DNA from: Pseudomonadota bacterium
Lineage (GTDB): Bacteria > Pseudomonadota > Alphaproteobacteria > Sphingomonadales > Sphingomonadaceae
NCBI GenBank assembly: GCA_021849075.1
Contig: JAJZTH010000023.1
Location: 1 to 47,687, forward strand
Length of the DNA: 47,687 nucleotides
Direction of reading: 5' to 3'
Shown here: piece by piece, positions 7,840-16,653 of the stretch
Position numbering within the stretch: position 1 is the stretch's first letter
Layout: the number at the start of each line of letters is the position of its first letter
Notes under the pieces: generated by a model
The model's input: only the letters and a program-made list of their open reading frames with translations
What the model was told of the DNA's origin: nothing
The model's database searches: none
Position numbers and translations under genes: made by a program

Positions 7840-8049
7840 ATGATCCGCACCCTGATTTTCGGCGCCATAGCCGGTTATGTCGGCAAGAAGCTCTATGACG
7901 AAGGCAAGCTGACCGAGTTCAAGGATGATATCGTCGCCCGCTATGGCGAGGCGAAAGCGCGGCTTGCCGAACAGCGCGTGGAAGGGGAAAGCACCACCGC
8001 GCCTTTGGTTAGCCCAGCGACCAGCCCGGCCGCGCCGCTGACCCACTAA
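7840..8049 (+). CDS. Small YtxH-like membrane-associated protein
   Basis: 69 aa with an excellent ribosome site (AAGGAGA, 6 bases before ATG). The N-terminus MIRTLIFGAIAGYVGKKLYD is a short hydrophobic segment followed by a charged amphipathic helix, as in small YtxH-type stress proteins. The C-terminus is Ser/Pro/Ala-rich. Function unknown; the similarity is to composition and layout rather than a firm family match. Confidence 0.6.
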   Translation: MIRTLIFGAIAGYVGKKLYDEGKLTEFKDDIVARYGEAKARLAEQRVEGESTTAPLVSPATSPAAPLTH

Positions 8050-8093
8050 TCTCTCACCCCCTCCGGCGGCAGTCCCCCCGCTTGCCGCTGGTT

Positions 8094-8151
8094 GCCGCCC
8101 GCTCGCTGCCTCTTCCCCCCTCTCATGGCTGCGGCGGGCGGCTTCGTTTTT
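8094..8151 (+). terminator. Probable terminator after the small YtxH-like gene
   Basis: GCCGCCCGC (8094-8102) pairs exactly with GCGGGCGGC (8134-8142), followed by TTCGTTTTT on the plus strand. The loop is long (31 bases), so it is weaker than a standard intrinsic terminator, but position and T-run fit. Confidence 0.45.
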
Positions 8152-8212
8152 CAGGCGAAACCATCGCCGCGCCAGAGAGTTGTTGCATCTATAGGGATAT
8201 CCAAGGAGAGAT

Positions 8213-8572
8213 ATGATGCGCAAACCGATATTGGCCGCCGCCCTGCTGGCGATGTTGCCGCTGGGGGCCTGCGCCTCCGACAATTATGGCGGCGGCTATG
8301 GCTATGATCGTCCGTCCGACCGCCGCGGGCCGCCGCGCCACAATCGTCGGCCGATCCGCGACAATGATTATGTCTATCGCGACAATGACGGCCGCTATTA
8401 TTGCAAGCGGGATGACGGCACCACCGGCACCATCGTCGGCGCGATCGCCGGCGGCGTGCTGGGCAACATCATCGCACCGGGCGGGTCAAAGACGCTGGGC
8501 ACGATCCTGGGCGGCGCGGGCGGCGCGCTGGCGGGCCGCGCCATCGACAAGAATGACATCAGCTGCGAATGA
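8213..8572 (+). CDS. Glycine-zipper lipoprotein
   Basis: 119 aa with AAGGAGAG just before the start; a second ATG directly follows the first, so the start may be 8216. A signal peptide ends in the lipobox LPLGAC (Cys20). Residues 24-65 are Tyr/Asp/Arg-rich. Residues 70-112 (TGTIVGAIAGGVLGNIIAPG and on) form a glycine-zipper two-helix segment as in the 17-kDa surface antigen/RcnB-type outer-membrane lipoproteins. Probably an envelope-integrity lipoprotein; specific role unknown. Confidence 0.75.
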   Translation: MMRKPILAAALLAMLPLGACASDNYGGGYGYDRPSDRRGPPRHNRRPIRDNDYVYRDNDGRYYCKRDDGTTGTIVGAIAGGVLGNIIAPGGSKTLGTILGGAGGALAGRAIDKNDISCE

Positions 8573-8578
8573 CGCAAA

Positions 8579-8610
8579 GAAGGGCGCGGAACCATGGCTC
8601 CGCGCCCTTC
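8579..8610. terminator. Bidirectional terminator between convergent genes
   Basis: GAAGGGCGCGGA (8579-8590) and TCCGCGCCCTTC (8599-8610) are exact reverse complements with an 8-base loop, lying between the stop of the lipoprotein gene and the stop of mmsA. On the minus strand it is followed by CTTT. Confidence 0.75.
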
Positions 8611-8625
8611 CTCACAAATCCGCGT

Positions 8626-10122
8626 TCACTGCATCGTCGGAATGACGAAGCTCTGGTCGATCACCGATCCACCGCTTGGCCAGCGCTGCGTGACCTTCTT
8701 GGTGCGGGTATAGAAACGGATGCCGTCCATCCCATATTGATCCAGGTCGCCAAAGCCCGAGCGCTTCCAGCCGCCAAAGCTGTGATAGGATACGGGCACC
8801 GGGATCGGCACATTGATGCCGACCATGCCGACCTCCACCGACGCGGCGAACTGGCGGGCGGCATTGCCATTGCGGGTGAAGATCGCGACGCCATTGCCAT
8901 ATTGATGGTCGGTGGCGTATCCGACCGCTTCCTCCAGAGTCTGCGCCCGCATGATCTGCAGCACTGGACCGAAAATCTCCTCCTGATAGCTTTTCATCTG
9001 CGGCGTCACCTTGTCCAGCAACGTGGGCGCCAGGAAATAGCCTTCCTCATAGCCCTGGAGCGAAAAGCCGCGCCCGTCGACCACCAGTTCCGATCCCTCA
9101 TCCACCGCCATCTGGATGTAATTTTCAATCCGCGCCTTGTGCTGGGCGCTGATCACAGGCCCATAATGGGCTTCGTCGTCGGTAGAGATGCCAACCCGCA
9201 ACGTCTCGATCCCTTCGATCAGCTTGCCGCGCAGCACCTCCGCGGTCTGATCGCCCACCGGCACGACGACCGGCAACGCCATGCACCGCTCGCCCGCCGA
9301 TCCATAGGCGGCGCCCAATATGTCGGCCACCGCCTGGTCGATATCCGCGTCGGGCATGACGATGCCGTGATTTTTTGCGCCGCCCATGCACTGCATCCGC
9401 TTGCCGTTGGATGCGCCGCGCCCATAAACATATTGCGCAATGTCGGACGAACCCACGAAGCTGACCGCCTTGATATCGGGATGATCGAGAATGCCGTCGA
9501 CGACCATCTTGTCGCCATGCACGACGTTCAACACACCCTTGGGCAGGCCCGCTTCGATCATCAATTCCGCCAACCGCACCGGCACCGAAGGATCACGCTC
9601 CGATGGCTTGAGGATGAAGGCGTTGCCGCAAGCGATCGCCGGCGCCATCATCCACAGCGGGATCATCGCCGGAAAGTTGAACGGCGTGATCCCCGCCGCC
9701 ACGCCCAGCGGCTGGCGCATCGAATAGACGTCAATGCCGGGACCAGCCCCCTCGGTATATTCGCCCTTCAGCAATTGCGGGATGCCGCAGGCGAATTCGA
9801 CCACGTCCAGCCCGCGCTGAACATCGCCCTTCGCATCGGACACGACCTTGCCATGTTCGGACGCCAGCAATTCTGCCAGTTCCTGCATATTCGCTTCGAT
9901 CAACGACCGGAAATTGAACATGATGCGCGATCGGCGCTGCGGATTCATCGCCGCCCAGGCCGGCTGCGCCGCCTTGGCCGACGCGATCGCCCGGTTCAGC
10001 AGGTCCAGATCGGCCAGTTCGACCTGCGCCTGCACCTGCCCCGTCGACGGGTGAAACACATCGCTGGTGCGGCCGGGATGCGGCGCAGACGCGCCATCGA
10101 TAAAATGAGTGATCGTCCTCAC
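8626..10122 (-). CDS. mmsA: CoA-acylating methylmalonate-semialdehyde dehydrogenase
   Basis: 498 aa from the GTG at 10122, preferred because AAGGAGA lies 7 bases upstream; a longer frame exists but lacks this. It converts methylmalonate semialdehyde (or malonate semialdehyde) with NAD and CoA to propionyl-CoA (or acetyl-CoA) in valine and myo-inositol breakdown. Visible features: the PFNFPAMIPLWM segment characteristic of MmsA/IolA, the FVGSS nucleotide turn, and GSAGERCMALPV with catalytic Cys280. The glutamate normal in other aldehyde dehydrogenases is replaced by the MMSDH-type CMGGAKNH motif. It is divergent from a LysR gene that is probably its regulator. No mmsB or other valine gene adjoins it. 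Confidence 0.93.
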   Translation of the reverse strand: MRTITHFIDGASAPHPGRTSDVFHPSTGQVQAQVELADLDLLNRAIASAKAAQPAWAAMNPQRRSRIMFNFRSLIEANMQELAELLASEHGKVVSDAKGDVQRGLDVVEFACGIPQLLKGEYTEGAGPGIDVYSMRQPLGVAAGITPFNFPAMIPLWMMAPAIACGNAFILKPSERDPSVPVRLAELMIEAGLPKGVLNVVHGDKMVVDGILDHPDIKAVSFVGSSDIAQYVYGRGASNGKRMQCMGGAKNHGIVMPDADIDQAVADILGAAYGSAGERCMALPVVVPVGDQTAEVLRGKLIEGIETLRVGISTDDEAHYGPVISAQHKARIENYIQMAVDEGSELVVDGRGFSLQGYEEGYFLAPTLLDKVTPQMKSYQEEIFGPVLQIMRAQTLEEAVGYATDHQYGNGVAIFTRNGNAARQFAASVEVGMVGINVPIPVPVSYHSFGGWKRSGFGDLDQYGMDGIRFYTRTKKVTQRWPSGGSVIDQSFVIPTMQ

Positions 10123-10165
10123 GGCATTTCTCCTTGCTTTTTCTGCCACCTGTTTAGTCTATGCA

Positions 10166-10188
10166 TTCATTCCCGGAAACGGGTTGAA
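10166..10188. promoter_or_regulatory. Dyad in the mmsA/lysR divergent promoter
   Basis: An interrupted palindrome, TTCA-N2-CCCG-GAAA-CGGG-N1-TGAA, sits between the two divergent starts. It is flanked by two TATGCA hexamers (10160-10165 and 10201-10206). Placement and symmetry suit the binding site of the adjacent LysR-type regulator, though the exact bases contacted cannot be told. Confidence 0.5.
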
Positions 10189-10209
10189 ACACACAAAGGG
10201 TATGCAAAA

Positions 10210-11094
10210 ATGCATATGCTTAATTGGGACGATCTGCGCCTGTTTCTGGCCGTGGCGCGCAGCGGCCGACTGACCGGCGCGGCCCGGGTGCTGGGCATCG
10301 ATCATACGACCGTGGCGCGGCGTCTGACCGCCCTGGAAAGCGCGATCGGCAGCCGTCTGGTCGAGCGCAGCCCCCGCGGCGTCACGCTTACGGATGCAGG
10401 CAACCGGATGCTGGCGCATGCCGAACGGATCGAAGCGGAAATCCTGTCGGCCAGTTCGCAACTGGGCGGCGAGGACGCCAGGATCGTCGGTTCGGTGCGG
10501 CTCGCCACGCCCGAAGCATTCGGCACCTATCTGGTCGCCCCGCACATCGCCCGCCTGCATGCCGCTCATCCCGACCTGCATCTGGAACTCATTCCCGAAT
10601 CCCAATATGTCAATCTTACAAACCGGGAAGCCGATCTGGCGGTGATACTGAACCGCCCTGCGGCAGGCCCGGTCGTCGCGCGCAAACTGGTGGATTATCG
10701 CCTCGGTCTTTACGCCTCCCGCACCTATCTGGAGACGCATGGTCCGGTGACGAGCGCCAATCTCACCCAGCATCCCTTTTCCTGGTATATCGACGAACTG
10801 ATCGACCTGCCGGAACTACGGTTCCTGCGGGAAGTGTCGGCGGACGCCCGCACCATATTCCGATCCTCCTCCACCGCCGCGCAGCATGCCGCAGTTGCCG
10901 GCGGGCTGGGCGTCGGCATCCTCCATGTCTTTGCGGCTGATCAGGATCCAAAACTGGTCCGCCTGTTACCAGAGATGGAAGTGCGCCGTAATTATTGGCT
11001 GGCCATTCACGCCAGCCAGCAAAGGCTGCCCCGCATCCGCGCCGTCGCCAGCTTTCTGGATGACATCATTGCCAGTCAGATAGGGACATTTTGA
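10210..11094 (+). CDS. LysR-family transcriptional regulator
   Basis: 294 aa. The start at 10210 (or ATG 10216) gives the canonical LysR N-terminus LNWDDLRLFLAVARSGRLTG, followed by the helix-turn-helix AARVLGIDHTTVARRLTALE. The effector-binding domain follows from about residue 95 to the end. The open frame runs far upstream on this strand, but that part is the shadow of mmsA. It shares an 87-base divergent promoter with mmsA, so it probably controls mmsA and itself in response to an intermediate of valine or propionate metabolism; this is inference from position. Confidence 0.9.
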   Translation: MHMLNWDDLRLFLAVARSGRLTGAARVLGIDHTTVARRLTALESAIGSRLVERSPRGVTLTDAGNRMLAHAERIEAEILSASSQLGGEDARIVGSVRLATPEAFGTYLVAPHIARLHAAHPDLHLELIPESQYVNLTNREADLAVILNRPAAGPVVARKLVDYRLGLYASRTYLETHGPVTSANLTQHPFSWYIDELIDLPELRFLREVSADARTIFRSSSTAAQHAAVAGGLGVGILHVFAADQDPKLVRLLPEMEVRRNYWLAIHASQQRLPRIRAVASFLDDIIASQIGTF

Positions 11095-11759
11095 ACATTT
11101 CCCTGGGTGAAAAATTCGTCTTTCTCTGTTCGACAAGCGACTGTTCCCGGAAAGCGAAGCGCCTACAATTTCGTCCAATGTCTATCGGCGTTACTCCAAG
11201 GGCCGCTATTCAGAATAATACCGAACATCCTGTAGATTTTGATCTTTTGATACCGACTATCTTCCATGATTTTAACGCTAGGATTTGCCCTTCCCCGATC
11301 AAGCAAATAACTCCGAAATATTCGTCGCCAGGGTGGTTTTCCTCCTGCATCGATAAAGCGTCACCGCCGCGCGCCTCGATGGGAGAAACCGGTGAAAGAC
11401 AAGGCGAGCACCCAGCCCGGCGGCGCTGCGCAAGGATAATGTCTTCCCAGGTCTGTGATGCACGCGACGCCGGATTTCGCGAGGAAGTGCCGCCACTCAT
11501 CATGAAGGATAACGTCGTCATCCTGCGGGCGCTGAACTGAAGATTGGTCGCTCATGCTGACAATTTTCAGCCGTTATCATGATATAGGGCGGATATACCC
11601 ACCCGCGATATCCCGTCACCAATATCTACCAAATGAAGATGTTTCTCACTTTTCTTTGACTAACGCATCGGGAACGCGCACATGTTCATCTTCGTTGCCG
11701 TGACGCAAAGTGCATGACGATGATTGAAACCTGCTTTTCCCCAAAGTCGAGGATATCCG
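11095..11759. other. Gene-poor stretch between lysR and the MucR-like gene
   Basis: About 665 bases with lower GC than the flanks. Frames of 60-150 codons exist on both strands, but none has a good ribosome site or a family resemblance. The most protein-like is a minus-strand frame from 11555 (MSDQSSVQRPQDDDVILHDE...) that stops at 11361, with protein-like sequence continuing in another frame to about 11210. This could be a decayed gene. The last 150 bases presumably carry the promoter of the MucR-like gene. Confidence 0.4.
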
Positions 11760-12485
11760 ATGGCCGAGAATGATCTGCCCGACTATACGACCTTAACCGT
11801 GCAGTTGTTGAGCGCTTATGTCGCCAACAATAGCGTCGAGAGCAGCGATCTCGCCGCACTGATCCAGTCCACCCGCGCCGCGCTGATCGGCGACATCGCC
11901 ACGCCGGAGCCTGTGCCGGCCGTTGTCGAGCATGCGCCGGCCGTCAGCATTCGTCGCAGCCTTGCCTCGAAGGAATTTCTGCTCAGCCTGATTGATGGCA
12001 AGCCCTACAAGACGCTCAAGCGGCATCTGGCCAGTCATGGCCTGACGCCGGACCAGTATCGCGAACGCTACGGCCTGCCCAAAAGCTATCCGCTGGTTGC
12101 GCCCGCTTATGCCGACATGCGCCGCGCCGTCGCCCAGCGTACCGGGCTTGGCCAGCGCCCTGCTCCGACGCCCACCCCTGTTGAGGCCGAACCGGTCAAG
12201 ACGCCAAAGGCCAAGGCTCCACGCAAAGCCGCAGCCAAGACTGGTGTCGCAGCACCGCTCGATGTAACGCCAGCGGTAGAAACGGCTCCAGCCCAGAGCG
12301 CCGCCCCCGCCAAGACGCAAAAGCCCAAAGCCCCGCGCAAGGCGAAGACTGTCGCGTCGCCAGCGGCCGAAGCGACAATTGTTGAAGCGAAGGCGAAGAC
12401 CGCCCGCAAGCCCAAGGCGCAGGACACGGCCGAGCCCAAGCCGGTCAAGCCACCGCGCAAGACATTGGGCATCAGCGCAGGCTGA
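11760..12485 (+). CDS. MucR/Ros-type regulator with a long Lys/Ala/Pro tail
   Basis: 241 aa from ATG 11760 (GAGGA 7 bases upstream; a TTG start at 11724 is less likely). Residues 8-45 (LTVQLLSAYVANNSVESSDL) and 77-130 (DGKPYKTLKRHLASHGLTPD, then QYRERYGLPKSYPLVAPAYA) are the two conserved parts of MucR/Ros. These regulators bind AT-rich DNA and control exopolysaccharide, motility and cell cycle genes. The zinc ligands are altered: the first Cys is Ser76 and the second is Asp79, while H89 and H93 remain. Residues 133-241 are a disordered tail with repeated KAPRKA/KPKAPRKA motifs like histone H1 or AT-hook proteins. This roughly doubles the usual length of about 140-150 residues. Confidence 0.85.
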   Translation: MAENDLPDYTTLTVQLLSAYVANNSVESSDLAALIQSTRAALIGDIATPEPVPAVVEHAPAVSIRRSLASKEFLLSLIDGKPYKTLKRHLASHGLTPDQYRERYGLPKSYPLVAPAYADMRRAVAQRTGLGQRPAPTPTPVEAEPVKTPKAKAPRKAAAKTGVAAPLDVTPAVETAPAQSAAPAKTQKPKAPRKAKTVASPAAEATIVEAKAKTARKPKAQDTAEPKPVKPPRKTLGISAG

Positions 12486-12493
12486 CGCACGAC

Positions 12494-12536
12494 CTGATCC
12501 TGCCCTTGCCTCCACTCATGACAGGGGCAGGATCAG
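12494..12536. terminator. Probable bidirectional terminator between mucR-like and kinase genes
   Basis: CTGATCCTGCCC (12494-12505) and GGGCAGGATCAG (12525-12536) are exact reverse complements with a 19-base loop between the convergent stop codons. The right arm overlaps the last codons of the kinase gene. Confidence 0.5.
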
Positions 12537-14087
12537 CCGGAAATGAGCGCCCTTGTCTGACGGCAGCAAATATAGTTCGCCGCGATAGGCGCCCAGCAGC
12601 GACCGGGAAATGGCCAGGCCAAGCCCGGTCCCGCCCGCCTCGCGTCGGCTGGTGAAGAAGGGGTCGAAGATACGATCCCGGTCGCCATCGGGAACACCGC
12701 ACCCATCATCGACCAGGTCGATCGACGCATGGTCTTCGTCGGTCCCGACATGGATATTCAGCCTGCGCGCGCCGGCCTGTCGCGCATTTTCGACCAGTGT
12801 CGTCAGGATCGCCTCCAACGCACCGGGATCGATCGCTAATGCCGGCACCGGGGCTGAGGGATGGGAGGCGACCGCAAAGCCGTCGTTCGTCATCGCATCC
12901 GCCACCGCCGCCAAAACGATCACCACGTCCGCCCGCGCATCCCGAGCGCCCACCAGCACATCGGCCCGCGCCAATTCCATCAATCGCCGCACCAGCCGGG
13001 ACAGGCGCGCTGCGTCCGCCGCCATGTTGTTCAGAAAGCGCCCCCTATCATCCGGGGTCATGTCCGCGCCATGATCCTGCAGCAATTCGATCGCACCGGA
13101 CATGCCGGCCAGCGGCGTCTTGAATTCATGGCTGACCGAAGCGGCGAAATCGCGCAGATAGCGGGAGCGTTTCTCTATACTGTCCGCCATCCGGTCGAAA
13201 TCGCGGTAGAGCGCCTGAATCTCCACCACCTCCAGCGAAGGCGAACGAGGCGACACCCGTCGCCCGGACGCCAGTTCGCGTGTCGCCCGACTGAGCGCCT
13301 CGATCGGGCGCACGATCGTTCGAGACAGTATCGCAGATAGCAATATCAGCAGCAGAAAGATCGCCGCCACACCGAACAGGATCTTGCCCCGATCCTCATA
13401 AAGACCGACAAACAGGGCGCGCGGCGATCGCGACAGCAGCAGCACGCCCACCACCTTGCCATCGACGCTGATCGGCCGGGCATGGTGCAGGCGGATGCCG
13501 GCGGCGCGGCTGAGCCATTCGGCCGGATATTGGGCCGCGTAGCCGGCATTGTCCCGCATCACCGTCGCCGCCTGTCCACTCAGCGCAGCGCGGATTTCCG
13601 GCAGGGCGGCCAGGCTTCGGCCCCGCTCCGCCCCATTCAGCAATATGCCGCCATGATCCAACACCAATATGGAGGACAAGGTCGTCATTTTGGTTTCCTG
13701 AAAAGCCGGCATCATCCGCCGTGTCAGCGCCAGCGCCGCGCCATCGGGCCGCTGCCGCGTAACGATCGCAGCCGGGCGCGGTGGTAGGATCGGCGAGGAA
13801 CGCAGGTCGATCTCGGTCGCACGGTCGCGATAACGCACAGCGGCGGTCGGCGGATCGGCCTGATCCGGCATGCCCTTCCACACGATCGCCGCGCTTGCCG
13901 CCAGCGCCGCCCCCTGCGCCACCAGTTCCGCCTCGGTCCGGCGCACCAGCGCATTTTCATACACTCGCAGGAAGATCGCGCCAAAGCCCGGCAGCGCCGC
14001 GACGAAGACCATCGTACACAGCAACAAGGTGCGCAGCCGCAACACCGGCCAGCGCCGCGCAATCCACGCCTTGATCACACCGATCAT
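12516..14087 (-). CDS. Membrane sensor histidine kinase
   Basis: 523 aa. The start at 14087 overlaps the stop of the response regulator (ATGA). Domains: cytoplasmic N-terminus, TM1 at about 19-40, an extracytoplasmic sensor of about 190 residues, TM2 at about 235-255, a HAMP-like linker, DHp with the phospho-acceptor His320 in VSHEFKTPLAG, and a catalytic domain with LVENARQ (N box), DDGCGVPD (G1) and GTGLGLAIS (G2). The layout resembles CreC/ChvG-type kinases, but the signal is unknown. It is the last gene of an operon with a DUF4173 membrane protein and its cognate regulator. Confidence 0.92.
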   Translation of the reverse strand: MIGVIKAWIARRWPVLRLRTLLLCTMVFVAALPGFGAIFLRVYENALVRRTEAELVAQGAALAASAAIVWKGMPDQADPPTAAVRYRDRATEIDLRSSPILPPRPAAIVTRQRPDGAALALTRRMMPAFQETKMTTLSSILVLDHGGILLNGAERGRSLAALPEIRAALSGQAATVMRDNAGYAAQYPAEWLSRAAGIRLHHARPISVDGKVVGVLLLSRSPRALFVGLYEDRGKILFGVAAIFLLLILLSAILSRTIVRPIEALSRATRELASGRRVSPRSPSLEVVEIQALYRDFDRMADSIEKRSRYLRDFAASVSHEFKTPLAGMSGAIELLQDHGADMTPDDRGRFLNNMAADAARLSRLVRRLMELARADVLVGARDARADVVIVLAAVADAMTNDGFAVASHPSAPVPALAIDPGALEAILTTLVENARQAGARRLNIHVGTDEDHASIDLVDDGCGVPDGDRDRIFDPFFTSRREAGGTGLGLAISRSLLGAYRGELYLLPSDKGAHFRLILPLS

Positions 14088-14809
14088 GCCGGCGGCGCCG
14101 TCCCGCTGCATCCGCCCAGCCGATAACCGATGCCCGCGCGCGTTTCGATAATGTCGAGCCCGCCGACATCGGCGAATTTGCGGCGCAGGTTGCGGATATG
14201 GCTATCCACCGTTCGGTCGGTCAGCGCAAAGCCCGGCCCGCGAAACCGATCGATGATCTGGTCGCGGGAAAAGATGCGCGCCGGCATGGCGAGCAGCGTA
14301 CGCAAGATGGTGAATTCCGTCACGGTCAGGCTGACTTCCTGCGCGCGCCACTGCGCCGACCAGCTTTCCGTGTCGATGCTGAGCAGGCCATGGCGCATCT
14401 GCCCGACATTCCCCACCGCCGGCGGCCGGGCGACGGTGCGGCGCAGGATCGCCATCGACCGGGCGACCACTTCGCGGGGGGAAAAGGGCTTCACCACATA
14501 ATCGTCGCCGCCCAGTTCGATCCCCAGCACCCGGTCAATCTCGTCATCGCGCGAGGAGAGGAAGAAGATCGGCACATCATTGTTCGCGCGGAGCCGCCGG
14601 CACACTTCCAGCCCGTCCATGCGCGGCATGTTGATGTCCAGTATGATCAGGTCGGGAGACTGCTGCTCGACCTGCGCCAGAGCCGCCTCGCCATCGGCCG
14701 CCTCGATCGTGTCCAGCCCCGCCTTGCCAAAGGCGAAGACGAGCAGTTGGCGGATATGGGGGTCATCATCGACGATCAATATGGTGCTGGGCATGGGACA
14801 TAGGATCAT
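14084..14809 (-). CDS. OmpR-family response regulator
   Basis: 241 aa from ATG 14809, which overlaps the stop of the DUF4173 gene (ATGA) and has AGGAG 10 bases upstream. An inner ATG at 14794 is also possible. The receiver domain has DDD at 14-16, phospho-acceptor Asp58 in LIILDINMPRMDG, and the conserved Lys in YVVKPFSP. The C-terminal winged helix ends in ...FALTDRTVDSHIRNLRRKFA and a GIGYRL motif. It probably controls this operon and neighbouring envelope genes. The longer open frame upstream lies over the DUF4173 gene and is not used. Confidence 0.93.
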   Translation of the reverse strand: MILCPMPSTILIVDDDPHIRQLLVFAFGKAGLDTIEAADGEAALAQVEQQSPDLIILDINMPRMDGLEVCRRLRANNDVPIFFLSSRDDEIDRVLGIELGGDDYVVKPFSPREVVARSMAILRRTVARPPAVGNVGQMRHGLLSIDTESWSAQWRAQEVSLTVTEFTILRTLLAMPARIFSRDQIIDRFRGPGFALTDRTVDSHIRNLRRKFADVGGLDIIETRAGIGYRLGGCSGTAPPA

Positions 14810-16398
14810 TTCGGGGTCGCTCCTGTCAACGCGGGCGTCGCCTTTGGCGCGGTTTGTTGCAGAGCGGGTGCCGGTTCGGGCGGCGACAGCAATGTGCCGG
14901 CGCACCCGCGATCGCCCGGCGGCAGGGCCATGGGCTTTACCCGCACGGCCAGGATATGCGCTTGCGTCAGGCGCCTTTGCCCCAATAGGGTCGGGCCGGA
15001 AATCTGGTCCGCCTCCAACCGCTCCATCAACCAGATGCGGGTCGCCTGCACACGTTCCCGAAAGGCCGGGCGCAAATCGGCGCGCTGCTCGAGCGAAAGC
15101 AAAGGCAGCAACGCGGAATCGCCCAGATGGCGCATATGGCACAGGTCCAGCGCCACGCCCCGCCCGCCCACTTCACGCGCATGGCGCACATTCCACCGCG
15201 CGGCGACTTCGCCCAGATCGATGAAGCAGACCGCGCCCAGCACCAGCCCCGCCGCCGCCAGATTGACGTTGATCAGCCATCCGGCGCTGCGCCCCCGCAG
15301 CAGACGCCAGCAGATCGCCGCCAGCCCGAACGCCACCAGCGCCATCCACAGCAAGGCGGCGATGCGCAGCCGGGTCAGCGAATAGGCGTCGATATAATCG
15401 ATCGTGCGCAGCATGGAGGAGGCGACGAGGATGATATTCTGCGCGATCCACGCCATCACCAGCCTGCGGACCGCCGGATCGCGCGCCGTGTCCGATCCGG
15501 GGCGCAGCGTCACCAGCACGAACAAGGCCGCCAGCAACGCAGTTGCAATCAGCGGATAGGCGCCGCGATGGGCATAGTCCGCCATGGTCATGCCCACAGG
15601 CATCGGCGCCCAGCCCCACAGCCAGACCGCATCCATCATATTCTGCGCGGCGAACAGCAGGTTGAACAGGATGAGAGACAGGGTGATGGACGCGACCGAC
15701 ACGCCCGGCAGCGACAGGTCGCCGCGCCCGTCGAATGTCGGCAGCAACCATCGCGTCAGGCGCGGCCGCATCAGGCTCCAGACCGGCACGAACATGACTG
15801 CCCACAACAGCATCCGCACCACCAGCAAAGGCGACAGGTCGGAAACCAGCACGGTATCGAGCAACCGTTCGACCAACGGATTGGCCGCCGCGAACAGGGC
15901 GATGATGATCGCGCTGCCCGCCACCGGCAAGGCGAACAGGGCCAGCGCCGCATGCAGGCTGAACCGGCCCGAACGCCCGGCCGCCCGCACCTTCAGCAGA
16001 CGCCGCATATCGAGCAGCGGCGCGAAGGGCGCACGCACCCCATGCACCACAAGGCGCTGAAACCAGCGCCAGCCATCATCGAACCGCGCCGTGGCCGGCA
16101 AAAGCGCCGCCATGACCATGGCGACCCAGAATAAGGCCCAGGCGAGCAGGCTGGCATCATAGGCCAGCGCCAGACTGAATAGCCCCGCCGCCGCCAGCGC
16201 CAGCCATGCGTGCCGATCGCGCCGCACCGCCGGCCGCCCGGCGATCAACGCGCCCAGCACGGCGAGGGTGAACAGGCCCAGATAGCCGCCATAGAGATGG
16301 CGCTGGTAGAAAAGCCAGTCACCCAAAACGACGACCATCAGCGCGGGCGCCAGTTTCCAACGAAAGCGCGCCGTCAGGCGCAAAGCGGAGGAACGCAT
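14806..16398 (-). CDS. DUF4173 polytopic membrane protein
   Basis: 530 aa from ATG 16398, with GGGAGA nearby; 63 further residues upstream look non-coding. There are about eleven hydrophobic segments, then a cytoplasmic or periplasmic C-terminal region of roughly 130 residues ending in a Pro/Ala-rich tail. The segment MMDAVWLWGWAPMPVGMTMA, followed by DYAHRGAYPLIATALLAA, is the hallmark of DUF4173. The family has no established function. Coupling by 4-base overlap to a regulator and kinase suggests that it either feeds the sensor or is its output. Confidence 0.85.
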   Translation of the reverse strand: MRSSALRLTARFRWKLAPALMVVVLGDWLFYQRHLYGGYLGLFTLAVLGALIAGRPAVRRDRHAWLALAAAGLFSLALAYDASLLAWALFWVAMVMAALLPATARFDDGWRWFQRLVVHGVRAPFAPLLDMRRLLKVRAAGRSGRFSLHAALALFALPVAGSAIIIALFAAANPLVERLLDTVLVSDLSPLLVVRMLLWAVMFVPVWSLMRPRLTRWLLPTFDGRGDLSLPGVSVASITLSLILFNLLFAAQNMMDAVWLWGWAPMPVGMTMADYAHRGAYPLIATALLAALFVLVTLRPGSDTARDPAVRRLVMAWIAQNIILVASSMLRTIDYIDAYSLTRLRIAALLWMALVAFGLAAICWRLLRGRSAGWLINVNLAAAGLVLGAVCFIDLGEVAARWNVRHAREVGGRGVALDLCHMRHLGDSALLPLLSLEQRADLRPAFRERVQATRIWLMERLEADQISGPTLLGQRRLTQAHILAVRVKPMALPPGDRGCAGTLLSPPEPAPALQQTAPKATPALTGATPK

Positions 16399-16653
16399 TG
16401 ATCTTGTCTCCCTGAATATCTGGGCAAGATGCGGCCATCCCAAGCAGATCAGGGGGTATCGACGATCAATAGTTGGCGCAGCTCCTGTGCAGATACGATG
16501 CAGAGCCAATGCGAACCCACGCATTTCTGCGGAAAAGGCAAGAAGAGCGGCTCGCCAACTTTGGGTAACGCCGGCCCAAGTCTCCATTCATCGCTTGTCA
16601 GAAACGCTTTGCCGTTCCTATTTTCTCTCTATCCCAATAGCGGAGAAATCAGG

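Noticed and set aside
8569..10209. An open frame giving LysR a 547-residue N-terminal extension
   Set aside because: The extension is the antisense shadow of mmsA. The LysR family start is at 10210 and no fusion of this kind makes sense.
14810..15142. N-terminal extension of the OmpR-type regulator (about 110 residues)
   Set aside because: It lies over the DUF4173 gene in another frame. The ATGA overlap and ribosome site support the start at 14809.
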